From Apostichopus californicus (taxonomy: Eukaryota; Echinodermata; Holothuroidea; Aspidochirotida; Stichopodidae), in assembly GCA_020650975.1 (NCBI GenBank), contig JAIPMN010170493.1:1-25179 (forward strand): a stretch of DNA of 25,179 nucleotides, written 5' to 3'. Below the pieces are notes generated by a model. The model did no database searches and was not told the origin of the DNA. It saw only the letters and a list, made by a program, of their open reading frames with translations. Positions within the stretch are counted from its first letter, which is position 1. Each line of letters begins with the position of its first letter. Below are positions 21,501-25,179 of the stretch, one piece after another. A program made the position numbers and the translations under genes.

Positions 21501-24500
21501 CATCGCTGCGCTTATAGAAAATTGTTGCTAGAGGGAATTTATATTGTACAGTTTATTTATTACCTTGGCTTGAGGGCCTCTCCAGGCAGCATAGACGAGA
21601 CCGTTAGATTCATCATCTGACGGGTATGGGACCACCTGGTCGATGGGGGCTTCAAGAGGTGGTACAGCTGACATCCAAGGTCTGGTGTGAGGGGGCAGTG
21701 AACCCTTCAAAGGAAAACAAAACAACTAAATTTTATTCTTACTTTCTTAATGGAGGGTAGGCTGTCGGCAGAAAAACTTTTAACAACACTTAGCATATAT
21801 GTACAAAAAAAATTGTTCTAGTTTTGGCCTGAAACAACATCACGACTGTTGTTATCTGGGTAATTTGATAAAACATCTTGTGCATTAGCTGCCCAAAATA
21901 TCCTGAAAGTCTCTCAATAAAAAATTGGATTAGAAAATGATAAGCACATGACGGTAGTACTTGGTAGTATTTATCGTTGACTTACACTCTACAGGGATGA
22001 GCCTAAGGTAAAAAAAAAAAATCCTGATACTTTGCAAAAATTGCGGTATAGGCTCCAGTTTTCGTATGCTACAGTGTGTTAGGATAATAGGTTTTTTTCC
22101 CCCTGCAGGTTGGATATCCATAGGTAGTGAAAAACATGCGAACGACGGATCAAATGATACAAGGCTGTTGCTAGAAATTCACGGAAATTGAGAGGTGTAA
22201 ATCTCGGATGTAGAAAAGAAATCACGGATATTCCGCGAATCCGCGGAAAAAGCGATCATGCCTTACTCTAAATATTCACATCCTGTCTAAGCCATCAAAA
22301 CAGAACCCTGTTAGTGCCACAGTGGTTGAACTACAATGGCCATAATTTTTCTTATTTCCTCATTGTACAGCTCCCTGCGCATATATTAACATTATTTTAG
22401 CCAAGTAATGGTTACCAGGTAACAGCTTCCAGGTCATAGTAGGCCTACTATTAATATTATTATAAGCCCTGTCGACCGTACTAATACTGCTGACTGTTGT
22501 TATCCAAATATATCAAGTGAAATAAACTGCTTTCACCTATATTCTAATGCGAACATGTAAATGTCTACGTTTTCCTAGGCTCAGCGTAAGTCAGGGAAAC
22601 TTATATTTCAAAAACAATATTTAGGGTGGGTTTGAAATTTCAGAATTTTTCCAAGTTGTCGGTTCAATGGGAAGAATCTATAAATCACTTTTATCAAGAA
22701 ATGCCCAAATATGTTGGTTATAATGACCAAATGTTGGCCTGGGTGAGACACTGCTTGTATTTCCCCTGAAAGATGAACACCTGTGGTTCTGATTGGTTTA
22801 AAGGAAACTCGAAAAAAAAAGAAGAAAAAAAAAAGATGTGCTGGATATTTTGGCGTCCATTGTTGATTTGGTACAGTATAAGGCAATGTTTGCTTAATTT
22901 AGTTTCTCCCAAAAATCAGGCTTTTGAAAATGAAGCTTAAACTTTTGTTCTTAAAAACACAATTAAATCAAGTTATATCAGGTAGGTGTCAGAGCTGAAG
23001 AATCAACAGAGTATTTGGTGCCTTTTGAAGCTATGCGAGTTATCGCCTGCAAGCCTGGTATTGTTGTGACCCATTGATAGGATATAGCAATATGATAGGA
23101 TGAGAGCAAATTATAGACTTCCTCTGAATCTCCTACGACTAAATACTGCTGCCTTGAACTCTTACACTGTCACAAATACTAGTACTGCTAGCCATTTAAT
23201 GGAAGTAAATCTTGAAGATGGAGTACCGCAGTCAATGCTGGCCCAGATGGACATTTTCGCTGCTCGCGGGAAATTGTAGAAAATCAGGTAGAAACATATA
23301 TAACATACAGGGATGTCCCCACGCTGGGCGGCACTGGGCGGCCCCGCCCAGCACTAAAAATTACCGCCCAGCACTGTCTTAAAATCGTGAATCCCCCGCC
23401 CAGCACCTTTTTCATCTAAAATCCCGACATTCCTATCAATATATTCAACATAAATTGGGCCTAGCCTATGTCAAAATCATACAGACTAATAATACATCAG
23501 TTACGCGTGCAGGAAACATTACTTACGGCTCTCAATCGGTCCCTTGTAAAATCTCTTTGAAAACAAACTAATAACTTTTACCAGGTACATAATATATTTC
23601 ACTAAAAAAAATTTAAAATATGTAAATTGTTAGCAAAACTAGTACTTGTGTATCAGTGCTTAAAAAGCTACACAAGTGCCAGCATTTGGCATCTGAGCAC
23701 CTTCAAAATCGAAAAAAGAGGGACACCCCCTCCCCTTACACCCTTCCCCCAGGACGGCGATCAGTATACCCGGCACTCATGAAATCCTGGGAAAATCCCT
23801 GAACATATTCATGGTACTGTTACTAATGATAGAACAAAGACTTGTTATAACACTGCGATGGACAATACGGTAAATTTGGACTCTTTCAGTCTTATTTGAA
23901 TATAAACGGCAAGGCACAAATCAAGGTTGTTGGCCTGTAAAGCCCAAGGCTTCACTACTTATATATCTGTACCTTCTCCATCTCTAACAAACGTCACATA
24001 TCGTAGGAGGATTACAGAAGGCTTATCCCCCCCCCATTTCAGAAAGTCAAGAATCACATGATGATGAGATTTTAGATACGAACTCTACGTTTACTGACCT
24101 TCGAAACAATTTTTTCCTCGAACGGATCGAGGGCCTTGAAGACGTCCTCCGCTGACACCTGACCGGTGATGACCAGACAGAGGTTGTCTGGACGGTAGAA
24201 TGATTTGTGGTAGTCCCTGACTTTAAGATTGGAGGTGCTAGTCCTCAGGTTGGCCATGATGCCACCTGTTTCTGACTGGAAGGGGGGGGGGGGAGGAAGA
24301 AAGAAAGAAAATTCAATCAATATAAAATAAGAAATTACAGATTTGGTCAAGCTGGAGGCTCTTCTATTTTGTTCTCAAAAGTTACCATAATATTTATGTA
24401 AATGATCTTTCAACTGACTAGAAGAACCCTGCACGATTTGTAAACTATAAGGAACCTACCTATAAATTACCTTGAATAAATGTGCAGTTCCTTTTAACTA

Positions 24501-25137
24501 TTCTTTCAAATTATAGCACTGCCTTATAAAAGGCTTGATAGTTCTCCCTTTCCTGTCAAGTAATTTTCTTGCAACAGCTCTCCACAATTCTCTCCACCAC
24601 CTCCCCCCCCCCTTATGCTGGTCCCCTCACAATAGTGCCCACATCCTGCCTGCTCCCATCCTGGTGTGATAGTTCTCCCTTTCCTGTCAAGATTTTCTTT
24701 CTGTTGTGCTTCCCTTCCAGTAATTTTCCTGCAACAATTCTCTCCACCATCCCCCACCCCCTTATGCTGGTCCCCCCACCCCCCCCTCAGAATGCTGCCT
24801 GCTCCCATCCTGGTGGTCTTTCCCACCAAGTGTTTCCTTCCTGGTACTTTCTCCCTTCTGATATTGATCCCTACTTGATTATTCTTCCATTCTCAGTAGT
24901 GCTCCCCCTTCCTCGTAGTCCCCCCACCCTCCAATTCTGCCGACATCTCTCCAACTTCACTCCATCCATCAGCAGTATTACCTTGTATCCACAATGACCG
25001 GGATACATCTGTCTGAGCATGGCCAGATGACACCTGCTCTCTCCGCTGTTTTCTCGTGCCTGCATCTCACAGTAGACGACTCCTGCATTCTCCCCTTCCC
25101 CGTTGACGTGATGTACTTCGGTCACATAGGCAGCATC
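6472..25137 (-). CDS. M16C zinc metallopeptidase, C05D11.1/SDD3-like (5' end missing; 19 exons)
   Basis: Joined coding exons (5' to 3', listed high to low): 25137-24982, 24275-24099, 21704-21564, 20546-20436, 19833-19742, 19088-18911, 18590-18480, 16064-15921, 15289-15113, 14592-14490, 14082-13952, 12142-11962, 11362-11277, 10352-10192, 8906-8717, 8080-7937, 7629-7469, 7238-7086, 6529-6472. The total is 2655 nt, an exact multiple of three, giving 884 residues plus TGA. All introns are GT-AG. The order and motifs match the M16C family: [46 protein letters not shown], a charged linker at residues 323-370, [48 protein letters not shown], and IEREE...YFRN. From knowledge of the family, these are two-halved clamshell peptidases that cut peptides with zinc. 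In Arabidopsis PreP the zinc ligands are two His plus a later Glu, and a C-terminal Arg/Tyr pair binds substrate. Here E24 (25066-25068) and R721/Y727 fill the latter roles. Full-length relatives are roughly 1000 residues, so about 130-150 N-terminal residues with HxxEH lie past 25179. Substrate and location in the cell are unknown. Confidence 0.93.
6530..7085 (-). other. Intron R-S; nothing else recognised
   Basis: 556-base GT-AG intron (GTAAGT...CCCCGCAG). It holds a short G-rich patch near 6896-6915 and no repeat or exon-like frame that I can support. Confidence 0.8.
7086..7238 (-). CDS. Exon R: penultimate exon
   Basis: One base completing Arg815, 50 codons, then GG; acceptor GTTGCCCTTTAG, donor GG|GTAAGT. 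It encodes [40 protein letters not shown] and [10 protein letters not shown]. [27 protein letters not shown] is a strong family match near the C-terminus. Confidence 0.93.
7469..7629 (-). CDS. Exon Q: fourth-domain helices
   Basis: 53 codons plus two bases; acceptor TGACATTTCCAG, donor AG|GTACAT. It encodes [40 protein letters not shown] and [13 protein letters not shown]. The [13 protein letters not shown] and NYFRxxxKDYNR blocks are conserved. The final AG is completed by A of exon R to give Arg815. Confidence 0.92.
7630..7936 (-). other. Intron P-Q with a cryptic open segment
   Basis: 307-base intron. Just inside its 5' end is an open stretch of about 37 codons containing [17 protein letters not shown], followed by two good donor-like sites (CAG|GTAAGG near 7837 and CAG|GTGAGG near 7814). 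No acceptor puts it in phase with exon P, and the direct P-Q join matches the family, so it is treated as intron. Confidence 0.6.
7937..8080 (-). CDS. Exon P: C-terminal substrate-binding R...Y motif
   Basis: 48 codons, phase 0 to 0; acceptor TTTATTCCCCAG, donor GTG|GTAAGT. It encodes [40 protein letters not shown] and [15 protein letters not shown] has the same spacing as the Arg/Tyr pair (Arg848 and Tyr854 in Arabidopsis PreP1) that holds substrate in M16C peptidases. Arg is at 8057-8059 and Tyr at 8039-8041. Confidence 0.93.
8081..8716 (-). other. Intron O-P
   Basis: 636-base intron, GTATAT...CCCCAG. Besides the 50-bp duplication it has a C-run of about 13 near 8480. Nothing else is recognised. 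Confidence 0.75.
8621..8716. repeat. 50-bp tandem duplication at the 5' end of intron O-P
   Basis: TATTGTGGTCAATACAACAT begins at 8621 and again at 8671. The two copies differ at a few sites (GCTGTAATAGG against GCAGTAATAAG). The second copy ends at the donor site of exon O, GTATATGTAGG on the minus strand. Confidence 0.9.
8717..8906 (-). CDS. Exon [13 protein letters not shown] block of fourth domain
   Basis: One base completing Cys650 plus 63 codons; acceptor TGATTTGACAG, donor GAG|GTATAT. A second AG 13 bases downstream (TTGCAG) would break the frame with exon N, so the upstream one is chosen. It encodes [36 protein letters not shown] and [20 protein letters not shown]. GVGSxESSYxxQxxP...DPDLPALxVYLxxLxxLE is highly typical of this subgroup. 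Confidence 0.9.
8907..10191 (-). other. Intron N-O
   Basis: 1285-base intron (GTGAGT...GACAG) dominated by the G-rich minisatellite. The remainder (9650-10190) is AT-rich, with nothing recognised. Confidence 0.8.
9178..9645. repeat. G-rich minisatellite, ~20-bp period
   Basis: Units vary around GGAAGGTGAGTGGGAGGGGT, with variants carrying GTGCGAGGCGGT or GAGGCAGGGG. The + strand is almost free of C and has many GGG/GGGG tracts, so G-quadruplexes are plausible. It lies in intron N-O. The transcript carries the C-rich strand, so the G-rich strand is the template. Proline/histidine-rich open frames across it are by-products of the repeat. Confidence 0.95.
10192..10352 (-). CDS. Exon N: start of fourth domain
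   Basis: 53 codons plus two bases; acceptor TTTCATCAG, donor TG|GTGAGT. It encodes [40 protein letters not shown] and [13 protein letters not shown]. The split codon TG|C gives Cys650 at the junction to exon O, which fixes that exon's acceptor. LRxxLTxxxNLRVHM is the strand that opens the last domain. Confidence 0.88.
10353..11276 (-). other. Intron M-N
   Basis: 924-base intron (GTAGGA...CATCAG). It contains a poly-G stretch at about 11221-11234, which is poly-C in RNA, some 45 bases from the donor. There is also a TAGGCCTACTAGCCTA palindromic patch near 11023-11038. No exon or transposon ends are seen. Confidence 0.75.
11277..11362 (-). CDS. Exon M: short third/fourth-domain segment
   Basis: Two bases completing Asp568 plus 28 codons; acceptor TTTTATCCAG, donor CAG|GTAGGA. 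It encodes [20 protein letters not shown] and RLEKEPDQ. DSNHxLxxMxRQxxFL is a family block immediately after the KRDG helix. Confidence 0.9.
11363..11961 (-). other. Intron L-M with U-rich tract near a weak donor
   Basis: 599-base intron starting GTTGGTATCC. An A-run of about 20 on the + strand near 11917-11936 gives a long U-run in the transcript about 25 bases inside the intron. Nothing else is recognised. Confidence 0.75.
11962..12142 (-). CDS. Exon L: third-domain helices, weak donor site
   Basis: 60 codons plus one base; acceptor ATTACTCTGTGAAG. The donor ACG|GTTGGT is poor, but the phase requires it: the trailing G plus AC of exon M gives Asp568. It encodes [40 protein letters not shown] and [20 protein letters not shown]. 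FTxERLxxxxxKMVNxVAQxKRDG is conserved in this family. Confidence 0.9.
12848..13371. mobile_element. Non-autonomous hAT-type element, 524 bp
   Basis: It opens with CAGTGGCGTAGCTAG and closes with CTAGCTACGCCACTG, a perfect 15-bp terminal inverted repeat. The flanks are TACATTTT (12840-12847) and TACATCTT (13372-13379), an 8-bp target duplication with one mismatch, as hAT elements make. No transposase frame is present, so it is MITE-like. It sits in intron K-L. Confidence 0.9.
13613..13930. repeat. Degenerate ~22-bp tandem repeat
   Basis: About 13-14 diverged units resembling ACCAAAGTTTNTTNAATTCNCT, for example ACCAAAGTTTATTTATTCGCT, ACCAAAGTGTTTGAACTCACCG and ACTCAAGTTTGCTTAATTCACT. The array ends about 20 bases from the donor of exon K. 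Confidence 0.75.
13952..14082 (-). CDS. Exon K: third-domain segment
   Basis: Two bases completing Thr464 plus 43 codons; acceptor GTTTTGGCAG, donor AAG|GTATGC. It encodes [40 protein letters not shown] and EIK. IPYxEVVxQLxADT is a strong subgroup motif. Confidence 0.92.
14083..14489 (-). other. Intron J-K with G-rich patch
   Basis: 407-base intron (GTAAGT...GGCAG). 14411-14466 on the + strand is a run of GGTGGGG/GTAGGG motifs just inside the 5' end, which is pyrimidine-rich in RNA. Nothing else is seen. Confidence 0.75.
14490..14592 (-). CDS. Exon J: third-domain core
   Basis: 34 codons plus one base; acceptor TCCTTTAATAG, donor A|GTAAGT. It encodes [20 protein letters not shown] and [14 protein letters not shown]. 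The last A joins CA of exon K to give Thr464, so the junction reads [12 protein letters not shown]. The DTSxxxxxLRxYLPLYxExxFESPxxR pattern is typical of the family. Confidence 0.92.
14593..15112 (-). other. Intron I-J; nothing recognised
   Basis: 520-base intron (GTGAGT...TAATAG). The + strand has a 77-codon open frame at 14719-14952 with no family resemblance and no flanking splice logic. I treat it as chance. Confidence 0.7.
15113..15289 (-). CDS. Exon I: start of C-terminal half
   Basis: 59 codons, phase 0 to 0; acceptor is 12 C then ATTTGAACAG; donor CAG|GTGAGT. It encodes [16 protein letters not shown] and, further on, [20 protein letters not shown] before FVQ. The IPSTxSIxFHP and FQxDHxxSNFVQ blocks are conserved in this subgroup. 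The middle, [12 protein letters not shown], is a family-variable loop. Confidence 0.92.
15290..15920 (-). other. Intron H-I; nothing recognised
   Basis: 631-base intron (GTAATT...GAACAG). Its 3' polypyrimidine tract includes 12 consecutive C (15300-15311). No repeats or mobile-element ends are evident. Confidence 0.75.
15921..16064 (-). CDS. Exon H: charged helical linker between the two halves
   Basis: 48 codons, phase 0 to 0; acceptor ATTTTTTAG, donor GAG|GTAATT. It encodes [40 protein letters not shown], and DAANQENE. The [33 protein letters not shown] pattern is the signature linker of M16C peptidases. By family structure it forms a helical hairpin hinge joining the two bowl-shaped halves. 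Confidence 0.93.
16776..17102 (+). mobile_element. LINE-like 3' tail with 14-bp target duplication
   Basis: CAATTTAGCAGAAT occurs at 16762-16775 and again at 17103-17116, exactly flanking a 327-bp AT-rich insert. The insert ends GAATAAATGAGATGG followed by an A-rich tail (A9, C, A7). An open frame enters from the left end and stops at 16908-16910 after [18 protein letters not shown]. This is the layout of a 5'-truncated retrotransposon: the end of an ORF, a short 3' untranslated region, then poly(A). The family is not identified. Confidence 0.75.
17128..17281. repeat. 122-bp tandem duplication (left copies)
   Basis: CAAATG(TG)TTTTAGTTC-type phrases start at 17127 and 17249, and GTTATATC at 17160 and 17282, a period of 122. 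The second unit is interrupted by the hAT-like element and resumes at 18366 with GTTACATCACAGC. It goes on to 18470 with GTAACACTGTGTTATCAGTAAC, matching 17226-17246. Confidence 0.75.
17290..18365. mobile_element. Non-autonomous hAT-like element, 1076 bp
   Basis: The ends are CAGGGTTCGATTT and the inverse of CAGGGTTCGATAT (…ATATCGAACCCTG), a terminal inverted repeat of about 13 bp with one mismatch. The flanks are GTTATATC (17282-17289) and GTTACATC (18366-18373), an 8-bp target duplication with one mismatch. The neighbouring tandem unit shows the uninterrupted site GTTATATCACAGC at 17160. No transposase-sized frame is seen. Confidence 0.82.
18480..18590 (-). CDS. Exon G: end of second domain
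   Basis: 37 codons, phase 0 to 0; acceptor GTATCTACAG, donor GTG|GTGAGA. It encodes [20 protein letters not shown] and [17 protein letters not shown]. WxxLLKKYF followed by a hydrophobic strand is the closing element of the N-terminal half. The strand runs into IVGDPSK of exon H. Confidence 0.9.
18591..18910 (-). other. Intron F-G; nothing recognised
   Basis: 320-base intron, GTATGT...CTACAG. No repeats or extra frames of note. Confidence 0.75.
18911..19088 (-). CDS. Exon F: second-domain helical segment
   Basis: One base completing Arg226 plus 59 codons; acceptor TTTTAAG, donor GAG|GTATGT. It encodes [40 protein letters not shown], and [19 protein letters not shown]. Most of it is predicted helical and continues directly into [11 protein letters not shown] of the next exon, as in relatives. 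Confidence 0.9.
19089..19741 (-). other. Intron E-F; nothing recognised
   Basis: 653-base intron, GTAAAC...TTTAAG. AT-rich, with no element ends or tandem arrays found. Confidence 0.75.
19742..19833 (-). CDS. Exon E: second-domain strand segment
   Basis: 30 codons plus two bases, phase 0 in; acceptor ACTTAG, donor AAG|GTAAAC. It encodes [20 protein letters not shown] then [10 protein letters not shown]. The trailing AG is completed by the G that opens the next exon, giving Arg226. YNVPxxKL is a conserved strand-turn of this subgroup. Confidence 0.9.
19834..20435 (-). other. Intron D-E with (TA)n tract
   Basis: 602-base intron, GTGAGT...ACTTAG. It contains a TA-rich microsatellite at about 20096-20134. 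No other structure is seen. Confidence 0.75.
20436..20546 (-). CDS. Exon D: second-domain helix segment
   Basis: 37 codons, phase 0 to 0; acceptor CTTCTCGCAG, donor AAC|GTGAGT. It encodes [20 protein letters not shown] followed by [17 protein letters not shown]. The [20 protein letters not shown] segment corresponds to the family's conserved helix that follows the domain-2 strand and pairs small residues with a hydrophobic core. Confidence 0.9.
20547..21563 (-). other. Intron C-D; G-run only
   Basis: 1017-base intron, GTAATA...TCGCAG. It has a GGTAGGGGGGGTGGGG patch near 20641-20657 and an 11-G run at 20877-20887. Nothing else is recognised. Confidence 0.75.
21564..21704 (-). CDS. Exon C: inter-domain segment
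   Basis: 47 codons, phase 0 to 0; acceptor TTTGAAG, donor AAG|GTAATA. It encodes [20 protein letters not shown] then [24 protein letters not shown] in consecutive codons. In the family this proline-rich stretch joins the first and second M16 domains. The YPSxDE...GxVxxxWRGP block begins the second domain. Confidence 0.9.
22436..22451. repeat. 16-bp perfect palindrome ATAGTAGGCCTACTAT
   Basis: A perfect palindrome in intron B-C. Related TAGGCCTAC cores occur near 8652 and 11023, so this may be a scattered short palindromic motif of the genome. Confidence 0.8.
23308..23801. mobile_element. Small TIR element, hAT-like, 494 bp
   Basis: It begins CAGGGATGTCCCCA. The inverse of its right end is CAGGGATTTTCCCA, giving a 14-bp inverted repeat with three mismatches. 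AACATA directly abuts both ends (23302-23307 and 23802-23807), a probable target duplication. It contains several CCGCCCAGCAC / GCTGGGCGG repeats near its left end and no transposase frame. It lies in intron B-C. Confidence 0.7.
24099..24275 (-). CDS. Exon B: SETGG / YRPDNL region of first M16 domain
   Basis: 59 codons, phase 0 to 0. The acceptor is a run of 12 C followed by TTCCAG; the donor is AAG|GTCAGT. It encodes [12 protein letters not shown], then [20 protein letters not shown] and [21 protein letters not shown]. The DYHxxFYxPDNLxLxxxG block is the conserved end of an M16 N-terminal domain, where the chain returns to the core sheet. Confidence 0.93.
24276..24981 (-). other. Intron A-B
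   Basis: 706-base intron (GTAATA...TTCCAG) containing the pyrimidine-rich duplication. In the transcript that block is purine-rich (GGGA/GGAG). No exon-like frame is supported. Confidence 0.8.
24537..24817. repeat. Pyrimidine-rich direct duplication, ~131-bp period
   Basis: GATAGTTCTCCCTTTCCTGT begins at 24537 and at 24668. Both copies run through CTCTCCACCA...CTTATGCTGGTCCCC to CTGCCTGCTCCCATCCTGGTG. The second copy has a ~20-bp insertion. A degenerate tail of similar composition continues to about 24925. Confidence 0.88.
24982..25137 (-). CDS. Exon A (first in window): third zinc-ligand region
   Basis: 52 codons, phase 0 to 0, after an acceptor reading ...GTCGACAG and before the donor AAG|GTAATA. 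It begins [19 protein letters not shown] and contains [16 protein letters not shown]. The Glu of CEM (residue 24) aligns by motif with the third zinc-binding Glu of presequence proteases (GVVFNEM). It ends MYPGHCGYK, and the next exon continues with SETGG, the order seen in the family. The exon upstream, with the HxxEH helix, is not in the window. Confidence 0.92.
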
Positions 25138-25179
25138 CTGTCGACATTAACACACATTGTCCAATGAAAAATATAACTA

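Larger units (their letters stand above)
21705..24098 (-). other. Intron B-C
   Basis: 2394-base intron (GTCAGT...TTTGAAG). Apart from the TIR element and the palindrome, the only notable patch is 22130-22260, which has CGGA-rich inverted segments (TTCCGCGAATCCGCGGAA). Confidence 0.8.

Noticed and set aside
22155-22262. Possible ~100-bp MITE (AAGGCTGTTGCT ... AGCGATCATGCCTT)
   Set aside because: The inverted ends match only with gaps, and no target duplication is visible.
1-25179. CRISPR array, operon or defence-type system
   Set aside because: The repeats are tandem satellites and minisatellites without unique spacers. The only protein gene is an intron-rich eukaryotic peptidase.

Overview
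The window is eukaryotic, almost certainly from an invertebrate animal. It holds one gene cut into 19 short exons with GT-AG introns. The introns are AT-rich and full of non-autonomous hAT-type transposons, a LINE-like tail, minisatellites and homopolymer runs. The window opens with a long-period satellite. The TIR CAGTGGCGTAGCTAG of one element and the frequent TAGGCCTAC-type palindromes are features I associate with marine deuterostome genomes. An echinoderm or similar animal is therefore my guess, held with low confidence.

The gene runs on the minus strand. Its coding exons span 25137 down to 6472. Joining the 19 exons gives one uninterrupted frame of 884 codons plus a stop, with every junction consistent in phase. 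The product is the C-terminal ~85% of a large M16C (presequence-protease/insulinase-like) zinc metallopeptidase. It belongs to the subgroup that databases usually call 'uncharacterized protein C05D11.1-like' (yeast relative SDD3). The first exons, with the HxxEH zinc motif, lie beyond the right edge. The third zinc-ligand region (GVVYCEMQ) and the C-terminal substrate-binding R...Y pair (RGLGLAY) are inside the window.

Layout from left to right: 1-2137 is a 329-bp satellite array of about 6.5 units. 2138-4207 is a 2.07-kb segment that splits the next satellite unit and carries some gene-like signals on the minus strand. 4208-4353 is the other half of that unit. 4354-6471 is flank and 3' untranslated sequence, with a 20-bp minisatellite at 5158-5662. 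6472-25137 holds the peptidase exons and their introns. The introns contain three TIR elements (12848-13371, 17290-18365, 23308-23801), a LINE-like 3' tail with a 14-bp target duplication (16776-17102), and several tandem arrays: G-rich at 9178-9645, a degenerate ~22-bp repeat at 13613-13930, a 122-bp duplication near 17128-18470, and a pyrimidine-rich duplication at 24537-24817.

There is only one recognisable protein gene, so there is no operon-like cooperation to describe. I see no CRISPR array, tRNA, rRNA or defence-type system. The most informative structure is the intron at 16065-18479. There a tandem duplication, a hAT-like insertion with an intact 'empty site' beside it, and a LINE-like insertion can be placed relative to one another.
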